64,000 nt of DNA. Source: Liriodendron chinense. Lineage: Eukaryota; Streptophyta; Magnoliopsida; Magnoliales; Magnoliaceae. Shown here in pieces: positions 30,226 through 41,681 of the stretch. The stretch is taken from assembly GCA_003013855.2 (NCBI GenBank), contig ML058552.1:4320082-4384081 (forward strand), given 5' to 3'. The notes below the pieces were generated by a model. The model saw nothing but the letters and a program-made list of their open reading frames with translations. It searched no databases and was not told the DNA's origin. The position numbers and the translations under genes are program-made. Each line of letters opens with the position of its first letter. The first letter of the stretch is position 1.

Positions 30226-30474
30226 TTGGTGTATAAAATTGCTGATTTTTAGCTTTTCTTCCTCTGTCTTCAATGCATCCTTGCTCCACCATTGGTCTTG
30301 TATTCCTTCGATCTTTAATGTGTACAAAGTGACCTTTTAAGCATCAAATTAGTAAAGTCTCCGTCTCGTTCTTACAATCACAAAACATACATTAGAATAG
30401 TCTATTAAACATGCAAACCATGCATAATGTGTGATGAATTGGGGTTAGATTATGTATAAATTGGAAGCTCAACA

Positions 30475-31621
30475 CACCCCCCAACCAGCATTTTGCTAGT
30501 CCCGAGCAAAACATGTATGAAACAAATTCAAATCTCCAAAACTAGCTCTCCTTATGAAACTATGCTTCCATATATTTCAGGACATACAAGTGCAAAAATA
30601 AGAGAAACTGGGTGATAGAAGCTGAAACCTTAAACTCTCAAAACGTAATAAGTGTTCATATAAAATTCCCGCTGATTGATTGATAAATAGAAGAACTCAA
30701 ACAATTTTAATCTAGTGTGCATAGTGAATGTTCATCTCATGAATTTTTGAGATTATCTTCTTTATAGATCGACTAAACTATAGATCTAACAGCGTACAAA
30801 TCAACCATAAGCCAATGACAGGAATTTGCCTTACCGTCTTTCCGACGGCTTTAATACTATCCCATTTCCGGCTTTGGTTACTGGGTAGACCATCCCCCGG
30901 TTGGTAACAGGTAGCCCTTTTTGAAATTTTCCACCATATTCTCAATTATACCCATATTTTCTTTCCTTTTTTTTTTCATATACATTAGATAGGATTTTTA
31001 GAAATCCATATCTTTCATTCTTTTGCCATGGACAAGGATGGACAAAGTACCTCAGCTTGGTTCCTCAGCACTTTAAATCAAAGTCTAGCTAATCCACAAA
31101 TCTACATAATTCTTTCAAACCATGAAAATTGTGTAATGTGAACTAGGTGTAAAAGTGTTTAAATTTTCTATCAATCGCATAAATAGGGGAATTCACATAT
31201 AAAACCATTATATTAGAACTAGTTCAAGACTTGCAACATTAATCACTTCATATCTCCTTTTCTTATACTTGTGTCATCCCGAATGCATAGAAACAAGGTT
31301 TTCCAAAAAAGTTTTAAATTTTCAAAAAAATAAAAAAATTTCAACATATAATGCTCGAAATGTTACAAAACACTAGATACTAGATTCATGTAGGAATCTC
31401 ACCCCCAACCAAATCTTGCATTGTCCTCAATGTAAAAGATATGAAATTAGCAATAACATGAGAGCAATGTTAAAAATAAAGGAGAGTGAGAACGAGATCA
31501 CCTGATAGAGTCAATAATGGAAGTCTAAAACTCCGACAACTAAAGCTACTAATGAAATAAACCTAAAATAGAAAATCAAACAAAACCAAATCCTATGCTA
31601 TACCTCCGTCAGGCTAGGAGA
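30475..31621 (-). other. 3' noncoding region of B
   Basis: Purine tract next to the LTR, plus the internal CATTGAGGACAATG and TTTGGTTGGGGG pair (inverted) at about 31394-31430. No env-like ORF. Confidence 0.8.
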
Positions 31622-32620
31622 TCAATCATCCAGATACACAGGATCATTCAGAGTGATTGACATGTTCTCTAAATCAAACTTCTCGACAAATGGCTTAAGG
31701 CGTTGTCCATTCACTTTAAAACGGTTACCATTCGCCCCATTCTCTATCTTGATAGTCCCATGAGGAAAGACTTCTTTAACAATATATGGGCCAGGTCCAT
31801 TGAAATTTCAATTTTTCCGAAAAAAGATAAAGTCGGGAATTGTACAAGAGCACTTTCTGACCTTCATGGAAAGATTTTCTGAAGATGTGTTTGTCATGAA
31901 ACGCCTTCATCCTACTCTTGTAAATCCTCGAGTTCTCGTAAGTATCGTTTTGGATCTCGTGAAGCTCATCCAATTGGAGTTTGCAAAGCAGGTTAGCCTT
32001 GTCAATGTTAAAGTTCAATGCCTGAATTGCCCAATAGGCTTTATGTTCAAGTTCAACAGGCAAGTGGCAAGCCTTCCCATAGACAAGTCTATAAGGAGAC
32101 ATTCCAATGGGGGTCTTATAAGTGGTGCGGTGAGCCCATAGAGCATCGACTAATCGTAGTGACCAATCTTTGCGATCCGACTTCACCATCTTCTCCAAAA
32201 TCTGTTTGATTTTTCGATTGGAAATTTCAGCTTGCCCACTTGTCTGTAGGTGGTATAGGGTACTCACTTTATGTTTAATGGCATATTTCTTCATCAAGGC
32301 TTTAAAAGGCTTATTGCAAAAGTGAGAACCGCCATCACTAATGATGGCTTGAGGCGTTCCAAATCTAGATAATATGTTTTCTTTAAGGAACTTTAGAACC
32401 GTACGATGATCGTTGGTTCTACATGGAATAACTTCTATCCATTTGGACACATAGTCTACGGCGAGCAATATATAGATATGTCCAAAAGATGAGGGGAACG
32501 TTCCCATGAAATCGATGCCCCAACAGTCAAAGACTTCAAGATGTTAAATTGGAGTAAGAGGCATCATATTCTGACGGGACAATCCTCCTAACTTTTGACA
32601 GCGCTCGCATGCTTTGCAAA
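31622..32620 (-). pseudogene. Athila integrase (element B)
   Basis: 243 codons are open at 31776-32507: core residues in FGHIYILLAVDYVSKWIEV, ISDGGSHFC and SGQAEISNRKIKQIL (second Asp and Glu kept), then the C-terminal segment up to a frameshift near 31790 ahead of the final GPY/F part ending at TGA 31622-31624. Upstream, WGIDFMG and the HHCC finger (CKACERCQKLGGL) are readable near 32500-32620 in another frame. Confidence 0.88.
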
Positions 32621-33480
32621 ACTCGTGGGTGTCCTTAAATAGAGTGGGCCAATAAAAACCACATTGCAGAATTTTGGCAGCGGTTTTCTTGATAGAAAAA
32701 TGACCCCCACATGCTTGATCAGGACAAAAGGAGATGACATAATTATGTTCATCATCAGGGATGTATCTCCTAATTATTTAATCTGGGCAATATTTAAAAA
32801 GTAAAGGTTCATCCCAGAAAAATCTGCTTAATTCCCTTAAAAATTTTCGTTTATCATGTGCAGTCCATTGAGTTGACATCCCACTTGTGGAAAGATAGTT
32901 TATAATATCAGCGTACCATGGTGGATGCGTAGCAATAAAGAGTTGCTCATTAGGGAATGAGTCCTCAATAGGTGACTCGTCAATGGAATTTGGTAAAACT
33001 AGGCGGGATTGATTGTCCGCCACCACGTTCTCTACTCCTTTCTTATCCTTGATTTCTAAGTCGAATTCTTGAAGGAGTAGGATCCATCTAAGCAAATGGG
33101 GCTTAGCATCCTTCTTAGAAAGAAGGTATTTTAGTACCGCATGATCCGTGTAAACTATGACCTTGGATCCTATTGACTACGCCCTGAACTTATTTAAGGT
33201 AAAAATAATGGCTAGGAGCTCCTTCTCTGTAGTCGAGTAATTGACTTGGGCGGGATTCAAGGTCCTCCTCGCATAGTAAATAATGTGGGGCTTCTTGTCC
33301 TTCCTTTGTCCTAACACCACCCCAATAGCATAATCCCTTGCATCGCACATCAATTCAAAAGGAATGGACCAATCCGGTGGTTGCATGATAGGGGTGGTTG
33401 CATGATAGGTGCAGTTGTCAGCATGTCTTTTAACTTTGAAAAAGCTAATTGACATTCGGCACTCCACGCAAATTGGTTCT
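32621..33480 (-). pseudogene. Athila RNase H and linker (element B)
   Basis: RNase H motifs are LPFELMCDARDYAIGVVLGQ, TTEKELLAIIFTLNKF and (in another frame) VYTDHAVLKYL; then RWILLLQEFDLEIKDKKGVENVVAD and the SLPNEQLF linker. The frames are split by a stop near 33176 and small indels. A duplicated segment of PIMQPP sequence (33375-33415) adds a local repeat. Confidence 0.85.
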
Positions 33481-33821
33481 CCTTTTAGAGAAGGTTACAT
33501 AAGGGCCTAAAGATATTGCTGAAATCCTTTCTGAACCTTCTGTAAAAGTCGGCGTGTCTAATGAAGGACTGCATATCGTGTATACTCTTGGGTGGTGGTA
33601 GGTTGGAAATGATATAAATTTTGGCCTGATCTACCTTTATTCTATTGGACGAGATGATATGTCCAAGGACTATAACTCTTTGTACCATAAAATGACACTT
33701 TTCCCAATTTAAGACAAGGTTCTTTTCCTCACACCTTGTTAAGCCAACTTCAAGTGATTGAGGCACTCTTCAAACGTATAACCAAAAACAGAAAAATCAT
33801 CCATGAAGACCTCGAGAAATT
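33481..33821 (-). pseudogene. Athila RT C-terminal part (element B), cut by E
   Basis: Reads CEEKNLVLNWEKCHFMVQRVIVLGH, then the connection segment. The catalytic FMDD box is at about 33800-33811, with FLEV before it; the sequence then meets the LTR of copia E at 33822. The Trp that is a stop in G (NLVLN*EK) is intact here. Confidence 0.85.
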
Positions 33822-34278
33822 TGTTAGTACATCTTTTGTTGTCAATTGGCGTGTTGGTTGGTCGCGTCTTGTCGTGTGAGCCCCGGTCGAAGAATTGAGA
33901 ATCAAGACTTGAAGATTACGCTTCGTCCATTGCTCAAGCTCATGCTGAAACAACATCCCAGGTAAGTTGCATATAGATCGACCATAGGAAACCCAAAACA
34001 TCAAAGAATGGCGTAATGACTGACATATCCTATCCCATTCCCTCTCGACCCTTGCACAAGTTGATCAGACTTATGATCCATGGCTGGTGCGAAACGTATT
34101 GAAAATATGTCCATACATTGGATCCTATGCACCAAATCACTTCATGCCTCATCATTGAAGTGATCCGCTGCTGCGTTGAAAGACTTGGTCAAGTAAACCC
34201 GCTGCGATAAGTTCATCTAGACAGCGGCCAGGCTTCTCAACACAACAGCAGCTTGCTGTGGAAATTCTGCTGGGGCAG

Positions 34279-34760
34279 CCGACCGGTCTTGACCGGTCGG
34301 CCAGGCAATTCAAAGATCAACAGAATCTTGCTGGAAGGCTTTCAAAAGGACAGCCGACCGGTCTTGACCGGTCGGCCAGCTATATACAATCACTCCAGCA
34401 AGCCTTACTGCATTATTTAGAAAGGTAGCTGACCGGTCAAGACCGGTTGGCCTTCACAGTTTTGTTATTATAGCAAGCCTAGCCGACCGGTCTTGACCGG
34501 TCGGCCTAGATTCATCAAGTTGGCCAGCAAGCACAGCCGACCGGTCAAGACCGGTCGGCCTGTTTTTTTTTTTCAGTTGATCAGCAAGGTGTGCCGACCG
34601 GTCTTGACCGGTTGGCCTGTATTTTGAACTTCTCCAGCAAGGGGGTCCGACCGGTCTTGACCGGTCGGCCAATCTCAAATATGGCCTATGATTCAAATGA
34701 CGACCGGTCCGTCCGACCGGTTGAGACCCTTCTCTGACAGGTCGGTCGTGACCGTTTTAG
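34279..34760. repeat. Class I palindrome array, E LTR 1
   Basis: Seven units at 34279, 34354, 34429, 34483, 34537, 34594 and 34647 (spacings 75, 75, 54, 54, 57, 53), then broken units at about 34700 and 34738. Most have G before and C after the core, so GCCGAC lies at both outer ends. Linkers carry CCAGCAAG or TTGCTGGAA, and one carries CTTTCAAAAGGAC, as in G. Confidence 0.95.
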
Positions 34761-34787
34761 ATCCGTTGGGGCCATCATTTGGGGCTC

Positions 34788-34793
34788 TATATA
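34788..34793 (+). promoter_or_regulatory. TATA box of E LTR 1
   Basis: TATATA in GGGGCTCTATATAGCC, just after the class I array; repeated at 44716-44721 in LTR 2. Confidence 0.7.
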
Positions 34794-35797
34794 GCCAGGA
34801 CTTGTGGTCTTTCATGGCATGCATTCAACACCCTTCAAGAGCTAAGAGAGAGAGCTTTTACTCACATCCTCCTACCCTCTTTGCTCTTGTTCCCCTTGAG
34901 TTCATCATTCAAACCTAGCCATTAATGGCTTATCAATGAGTATTCAAAGCTCGGTTTGAAGTATGAACTCAAGACCTTCATTCATGGCTGACCTACCTTC
35001 GGAATATATTCATGAGGTCATTTATAGCCATTGAATGCTTGAAATTTGGTAGTTCCCTCATTACCATTGCATTGAATAGGCAAGAGGAACTAGACCAACT
35101 CTCTCCCAACCACCCGGCATCAACATAACCTCATCATTTGCATCGGTAGCTGATCTTGGGAGCACAAAGAGAAGCTGAAGCACGTGGAGCTGAAGCTACT
35201 CATCAAAGGCATCGAATCGGGGCTCAATCGTCTAAGTATGTCTAGTTTTTTAGAGTCAATTTATTCAATCACTATTCCCAGGATTGGGATACTCCGGCGG
35301 GAGGGTACGTGACCATCCTTGGATTAGGATTGGTGAGAGTTTGAGATCCAAACTCGTCAAGTCCCTGGACTGGGCCATCGGCGGATGGTAAACGCGGTCC
35401 TAGATCAAAGGATGTCAAGGTTGATGGTTAACCTGATTTAAAACCAAGACTATAGTGAAATCCGGTGGTCTCATAGGTTGAGATCGTGAACCGGGAGTGG
35501 AGTAGGGAAACCGAACCACTATAAATCGCTGTGCATTGTGAGATTGAATGATTGCTATGTGTTGAATGGTTTAGTCAATCATGAATGCTAACTGTTTGAT
35601 GAAATGCCTATGATAGTCCTTGCTTACAAATTGCTCATATAAATGCCTTGAATGCTATTGTGATTATCTTATTTGATAGGATTGACTTGATTAGTTTTTA
35701 ATTGTAATTGGAATTTAAAAAGTCCTATTCACCCCCCCTCTAGGACATTAGGCATATCTCCAAGTATCTCTATAAGCGGTAAAACCGCAATTTCAAT

Positions 35798-35809
35798 TGG
35801 TATCAGAGC
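35798..35809 (+). other. Primer-binding site of E, first interior
   Basis: TGGTATCAGAGC two bases after LTR 1. Confidence 0.95.
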
Positions 35810-35866
35810 GGCTTCCTCCGCTCAGTTTTAAAAACCCGGAGTGAGATCCTAAGAGAGCTTGAAAAT

Positions 35867-36832
35867 ATGTCTAGAGAGAACTCTTCATCCGTTACTAAGC
35901 CTCCCTTCTTTGATGGGTCAAACTATCCATACTGGAAAGCCCGAATGCGCATCTTCTTGGAATCTATTGATTCAGATGTTAGGGATATGATTGATATTGG
36001 ATATAAACCCCCAATGGACACTATATGTAAAGAAGGTGAACTGGATGTCCTCAAGCCAAGAGATAAGGCGATGTGGACCGATTATGATAAAGCTCAACGG
36101 GTTCATAATGCCAAAGGGCTGAATGCCATCTTTTGTTCAGTATCTAAAGATGAATTTGGCCGGATCCAAAATTGCACAACCAGTAAGCAGGCATGGGACA
36201 TTCTTGAAGTTACCCATGAAGGAACGAGCATTGTTAAAAACTCAAAACTTCAGCGCCTCTCCACACAATTTGAAAACATTACTATGGAGGAGCATGAAAC
36301 ATTTACTGATTTCTATACCAAGCTGAACAAGATTACAAATGAAATGTGGGGCTTGGGGGATCCTGTTCTGGAGCATAGATTATGTAGGAAAATTCTGAGA
36401 TCCCTACCGGAACAGTTCTCTTCCAAAGTTACTACCATTAAAGAATGTAGGGACCTAAATACCATGAAAGTTGAAGAACTTCTTGGGTCCCTTCAAACCC
36501 ATGAGCTAGGTTTCAAAACTCCCTCCAAATCCAAAAGTACAGCCCTGAAATCTTCTCACAAGAAACAAGAATCTGAATGTGGAAGTGAGGAAGATCCAGA
36601 CTTAGAAGAAATGGCATTTATGGCCAAGAAATTTCAGAAATTCTTCAAAACTAAGGAAAATACTTCTAGAAGGAAACCCTACCAGAAGGGTAAACCTTTT
36701 GATTCTAAGAACAACAAAGGAAAATTTGTTAAGTCAAAAGATCCTCAATGCTACAAGTGTAGAGGATTTGGTCATATTGCATCTGAGTGCATGAATAATA
36801 AAGCCAAGAAAAAGGCAATGGCGGCTACATGA
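35867..36832 (+). CDS. gag: Copia Gag (element E, copy 1)
   Basis: 321 codons. N-terminal PFFDGSNYPYWKARMRIF, UBN2-type capsid about 75-225, acidic segment SECGSEEDPDLEEMAFM, basic stretch, and CCHC knuckle CYKCRGFGHIASEC at 295-308. The ATG lies about 57 bp after the primer site. It ends at TGA where F has TGG (ATW context). The frame reopens after the TGA and continues through a coiled-coil-rich segment, so gag probably extended further. Confidence 0.92.
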   Translation: MSRENSSSVTKPPFFDGSNYPYWKARMRIFLESIDSDVRDMIDIGYKPPMDTICKEGELDVLKPRDKAMWTDYDKAQRVHNAKGLNAIFCSVSKDEFGRIQNCTTSKQAWDILEVTHEGTSIVKNSKLQRLSTQFENITMEEHETFTDFYTKLNKITNEMWGLGDPVLEHRLCRKILRSLPEQFSSKVTTIKECRDLNTMKVEELLGSLQTHELGFKTPSKSKSTALKSSHKKQESECGSEEDPDLEEMAFMAKKFQKFFKTKENTSRRKPYQKGKPFDSKNNKGKFVKSKDPQCYKCRGFGHIASECMNNKAKKKAMAAT

Positions 36833-37890
36833 GATGAGACTGAAGAATCTGAATCAGAATCAGTCATATACCAAAGTGAGGAGGAGCAAGGTTCAATCAG
36901 AATTTTAATGGCCTCCATTACTGATATTGTGCCTCAAATTGAGCCCATTGCAAAGATCACCGGAGACATTGATGATCATGAATCCTCTAACACTGAAAAT
37001 GATTCTTTGAGTGATGATAAGAATGCGGGGGAAGGCCTTCAGGAGGTATATAACCAACTATACATTGAAAGTATAAATATCATCAACAAGTTGGGCCAAA
37101 TGAAGGCTGAAAATGACAAACTGATGAAAAATCTTGACAGATTGAAAATATAGAATCAAAAGATGAGTCAAGATCTAGAAGAGCAGAAAAGGAAGAATGA
37201 TGAGCTTGAACAAGAAAAGAAAAAGCTCATAAGTGGTGAATCTCTAGACAAGCATGCTAGACTTGAGAAAGAACTCAAAGAGGCAAACACTGAAATTGAT
37301 CGTCTTAAGTGTGAAGTCGTTGACTCTAGAAGACGGTTCACCTAAGGAGAAGAAAACCTTGAAAAACTCCTAGGTGTTGTAAGATCACCAAGGGACAGAA
37401 GAGGTTTGGGCTATGACAGTCACACTTCAAAAACTACCTCAGTCCATCCGATTGTAAGAAAAGATCATGGTGCATCAGGGAGTAGCATCTCCTGTCTGCC
37501 ATCCTTGTGGAGACATTGGCCACTTAAAATTTGAGTGCTTGGTATTCAAAAATCCGGTCAGAAACTTGAAAGGTAAATTTGTACCGACCGGGAAAAATGC
37601 CCAAGCTAATTGGAATCCTCCCATGCATTCTTCACCAAAGAGGGGAAACATTCGAAAGAATTATCCTGCTCTTCCTAGGAAGGACAAGAGGATGGATGAA
37701 CTGTTGGAGCAAATTAAAATGCTGAATTTGAAAACTGCTCTTCTCTTGCGTGAAAAAGAAAAATCTGATTCTCCCAAGAAAACTAGAGAATCTCACCATA
37801 AGAACACCTCTCATAAAAGGACAACAACTAAATGGGTTGTTAAGAACAAGTGCTTAGTCATTCATACTGCCTTAAAAGCTGAAAATACCC
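36833..37890 (+). pseudogene. Gag C-terminal region (element E, copy 1)
   Basis: Continues the gag frame with coiled-coil sequence (KLGQMKAENDKLMKNLDRLKI, SQDLEEQKRKNDELEQEKKKL) broken by TAG at 37151 and TAA at 37343. An 8-nt deletion near 37485, relative to copy 2, shifts the frame. A second zinc knuckle (CHPCGDIGHLKFEC) and a basic region follow. Confidence 0.85.
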
Positions 37891-38170
37891 CTAGATGGTA
37901 CTTGGATAGTGGTTGCTCTAGACACATGACAGGTGATAGATCTTAATTTTGTGCATATGACGAATTTGATGGTGGGTCTGTCACATTTGGTGATGGGAGC
38001 ATAGCTAAAATCATTGGTAAAGGAACCATCACAGGGCCAGGTTTGCCCGAAATTGAAAATGTGCTGTATGTTGATGGCCTTAAACACAACTTACTAAGTA
38101 TCTCACAGATTTGTGATGAAGAGCACTTAGTAAGCTTCTCCAAAGATATGTCAAGATCCTGAACTCCACA
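37891..38170 (+). pseudogene. Copia protease (element E)
   Basis: Active-site box WYLDSGCSRHMTGD at about 37896, then VTFGDGSIAKIIGKG, IENVLYVDGLKHNLLSISQ. A TAA at 37944 and a frameshift near 38150 disable it. Confidence 0.88.
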
Positions 38171-39359
38171 GGAAAATTAGTCATGAAAGGTCTACGCACA
38201 GGAGACAACTGCTATGTCATTGAAAATCTCAACAATTCAAGCTCCTCCACCATGTGCCATGTGGCCGTTCAGGATGAAATAGAACTATGGCACCATCGAC
38301 TCGGTCATGTACATTATAGAAATCTGTTTAAACTGAGTCAGAAAAATTTGGTGAGAGGTCTACCCAAGATGGGTAAAAGACCAAATGCTGTGTGCGCCGC
38401 ATGCCAAAAAGGTAAACAAATCAAGGTTGCACACAAGAGAACCTCTATTCTGGTCACATCAAAACCATTTGAAATGCTACACATGGACCTAGTTGGTCCT
38501 ACCAGGGTACTTAGCCAAGGTGGAAAACGATACTTCTTTGTAGTCGTTGATGATTACTCTAGATTCACATGGGTCGCCTTTCTAAGAGAAAAATCTGACA
38601 CTTTTGGTGAATTCCAAAAACTAGTGAAGCGACTTCACAATGAGAAATGATACATGGTAGTAAGAATCAGGAGTGATCACGGCGGTGAATTTGAAGATCA
38701 TCGTTTGAAGACATTATGTGATGAATTGGGTATTCGTCATGAGTTCTCAGCACCCAAAACACCTCAACAAAATGGGGTTGCTGAAAGGAAAAATAAAGTG
38801 TTGTTGGATATGGCCACAGCTATGCTTAATAATAAAAATCTTGCTCAAAATCTGTGGGCCGAAGCTGTTAACACTGCCTGCTATATTATTAATCGAGTTT
38901 ACTTAAGGGCAGGGTCTAAACAAAACAGCTTATGAACTGTGGTGTGGAAAGACACCAAACGTAAAATACTTTAAGGTCTTTGGTGGTACATGCTATATTC
39001 TGAGAGACCGAGAAAATTTGGGAAAGTTTGAATCCAAAAGTGATGAGGGTATCTTCTTAGGATACTCATTAAATAGTAGAGCTTTTCGTGTCTACAACCT
39101 TCGAACCTCATTAGTTCAAGAGTCAATCAATGTGACTGTGGATGATAGCTTGGATAAATCTGTGTCTCCAGGTGATGAAGAAGAAGATGAGGGCATATGC
39201 GAGATAGGTAAATCTGATAAACAACCCTCATCTCCAAATGCCCCCACTGCTCCTGGTGATATACAAATTGTCAAGGATCACCCCCTCAATCAAATCATAG
39301 GGGATCCTAGCATTGGTGTCAAAATCAGGAGACAGTTGGAGGCAGTCAACAGTCACCTG
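38171..39359 (+). pseudogene. Copia integrase (element E)
   Basis: HHCC finger (LWHHRLGHVHYRNL ... CAACQKGK), GAG-pre-integrase segment, then the rve core: D in MLHMDLVGP, D in RSDHGGEF and E in QQNGVAERKNK. TGA at 38648 splits the core; a one-base shift near 38918 moves the frame before TAYELWCGKTP and the C-terminal FLGYSLNSRAFRVYN. Catalytic residues are all present, but the frame is not continuous. Confidence 0.9.
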
Positions 39360-40330
39360 TGTTTCACATAAAAAATAGAACAAAAAAATGCTGATGAAGC
39401 TCTAAATGATGAATTCTGGATCCTTGCAATGCAGGAAGAACTTCAACAATTCATTAGAAATGAAGTGTGGTATCTGGTCGACAGGCCGGAAAGGAAAAAT
39501 GTTATTGGAACCAAATGGATTTTCAAGAATAAATCCGATGAATCTGGGAATGTAATACGAAATAAGGCTCGGTTAGTGGCTCAGGGATATTCATAAATTG
39601 AAGGCATTGATTTTGATGAAACATTTGCCCCTTTAGCCAGACTCGAGTCTATTAGAATTCTTATGGCTGTTGCTTGTGCGTTAAAATTCAAACTATTTCA
39701 AATGGATGTAAAGAGTGCCTTCTTGAATGGTATTCTTGATGAGGAAGTGTATGTTGAACAACCAAAAGGATTCATTGATCCTAAGTATCCTCACAAAGTG
39801 TACCGGTTGAAAAAGGCGCTTTATGGACTCAAGCAAGCACCCCGTGCATGGTATGAACGCTTAACTCATTTTCTTGTAGACCATGATTTTGCTAGGGGGA
39901 GCGTTGACAAAACTCTATTTATTAGAGAAGCCGAGAATTCTGTGTTGATTGCCCAGATTTATGTGGATGACATTGTTTTTTGATCCACTTGTGAGAAAAT
40001 GTCCATCTCCTTTGCTAAATTAATGACATCTGAATTTGAGATGAGTATGGTAGGAGAACTGAACATGTTTCTAGGGCTTCAAGTAAAACAACTTGCATCA
40101 GGTATATTCATTACTCAAGCCAAATATGCTGAAGACCTTGTTAAGAGATTTGGCTTAGACTCTGGTCGTTCCTACACTACACCTATGAGCACCACTGTTA
40201 AATTATCAAAAGACCTTGTAGGGAAAAGTGTAGATCAACATCTTTATAGAAGCATGATTGGTAGTCTTCTTTATCTCACTGCTAGTAGACCAGATATTGC
40301 TTTTAGTGTAGGTGCTTGTGCTCGATTTTA
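39360..40330 (+). pseudogene. Copia reverse transcriptase (element E)
   Basis: Frame with stops at 39369, 39594, 39981 and 40329. Motifs: KWIFKNKSDESGNV, RLVAQGYS, FDETFAPLARLESIRILMAVA, FQMDVKSAFLNG, VYRLKKALYGLKQAPRAWYERL and catalytic YVDDIVF, followed at once by TGA where Gly is usual. Then LGLQVKQLASGIFITQAKY. All stops are single-base changes. Confidence 0.92.
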
Positions 40331-40901
40331 GGCTGATCCCAAAGAATCTCACCTTACCGCTGTTAAGCAGATCATCCGGTTTGTTGGATGCACTATCGAA
40401 TATGGTCTTTGGTACCCCTTTGATTCATCTACAGATATTGCAGGGTATTCAGATGCCGACTGGGCTGGTAACATGGATGATCGTAAATCAACCAGCGGTG
40501 GGTGTTTTTATGTTGGAAATTGTCTTGTGGCGTGGCATAGTAAGAAACAAAACTCCATCTCTTTATCCACAGCCGAAGCAAAATACATTGCTGCTGGGAG
40601 TTGTTGTGCCCAATTATTATGGATGAAACAAACCTTGACCGATTATGGGATCAACCAAGGCACAATGACTCTATTTTGCGGCAATACGAGTGCCATAAAT
40701 ATATCAAAAAATCCAGTTCAGCAGTCACGCACTAAGCACATAGACATTAGGCACCATTTTATTCGAGAATTGGTTGAAGATCAAATAATATCTCTCGAAC
40801 ATGTGCCTACCGAGAATCAGCTAGCTAACATCCTAAAGAAACCTTTGGACTCGGTTCGCTTTGCGAACCTCCAGAAGTCCATCGGTGTTGGATGTATCTA
40901 G
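40331..40901 (+). pseudogene. Copia RNase H (element E)
   Basis: Open from 40473: DRKSTSGGCFYVGN, WHSKKQNSISLSTAEAKYIAA, TKHIDIRHHFIRE and the terminal EHVPTENQLANILKKPL. The preceding AGYSDADWAGNMD carries the first catalytic Asp. A CAG-to-TAG stop at 40329 separates it from RT. Confidence 0.92.
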
Positions 40902-41234
40902 TTTATCTTACAAGTGTATGTTTTGCAGGAAAAATCTGAGGATTAAGCCTCTCTTTCTGATCTTTATAGGTACATCTGAGGATCTTTGCCTCTTTTCATT
41001 GCTTTCTACGAAAATCCGGGATCATAGTCCCAAATTCTTGTCCTTTATCGATAAATCTGGACCTTAAGGGTCCCTCATTTTGTGTTAAGGTGTACCTAGG
41101 TACACCATGACCATGGGTGTTGTATCCTTGGTAAGGGTACCTGTTTTTAAAAGAAAATGGTCTGTCCAAAGGACAGACTTTCTTCTCCAGCAGATCTAGT
41201 GCAGAAATTCTCTGCTATGATAAAATCTTGCCAG
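40902..41234 (+). other. Spacer between pol and env-like module of E
   Basis: Noncoding, with no domain. It leads into class I palindromes and a TATA-like box. Confidence 0.6.
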
Positions 41235-41376
41235 CTGACCGGTCAGGACCGGTCGGCCTTCAGTAAAAAGCTGTCTGGACTCATCAGCTATGCCATCCGA
41301 CCGGTCAAGACCGGTCAAGCTCTGAAGAAACAGCTACTGGAGTCACCCTTTTTCATCCCACGACCGGTCGTGCGTG
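41235..41376. repeat. Class I palindromes inside E, upstream of env-like ORF
   Basis: Units at 41235-41256 and 41297-41318 and a half unit near 41360 (CGACCGGTCGTGCG). Linkers again contain TCCAGCAG, CTGTCTGGAC and TACTGGAG. These lie outside any LTR. Confidence 0.9.
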
Positions 41377-41419
41377 TCTAGTCCAGCGTGCCCGCGCGTG
41401 AGCCGACCGAATGGGGGGG

Positions 41420-41428
41420 TATTTAAAA
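41420..41428 (+). promoter_or_regulatory. Candidate internal TATA box of E
   Basis: TATTTAAAA about 100 bp after the internal palindromes and about 255 bp before the ATG at 41682; the layout copies the U3 promoter of the LTR. Confidence 0.45.
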
Positions 41429-41681
41429 CGTGTTGGAGCTCATTTTAGGTCAGTCACTTCCCATTTTTTCACCTCCACTTGCTGCTCCAGCACCCCTTCT
41501 TACTCTCCAAGGTGATTTTGAGGTGATTCATTGCTAGATTCGAGCTTCTAACCTCCTCTACTTCACTCCTCTTCACTCTCATTCAGTTGGTAAGGGATTC
41601 CTTCTCTTCACTCTCACTCTTCTTTGGTTCATCCCTTTCCTTCATCTCTAAGAGTGATTTAGAGATCTTCTTGCCTCTTCC

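Larger units (their letters stand above)
29124..30474 (-). repeat. 3' LTR of element B
   Basis: 1351 bp, minus strand TGTTGAGCTTCC ... GCAAGCGAACA. Its right end abuts the purine tract GGTTGGGGGGTG (minus strand). Confidence 0.92.
33822..35795 (+). repeat. LTR 1 of element E
   Basis: 1974 bp, TGTTAGTACATC ... CCGCAATTTCA. Class I palindromes at 34279-34760, TATA box 34788-34793, GTCCTATTCACC ... TAGGAC hairpin-like segment near 35724. Confidence 0.95.
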
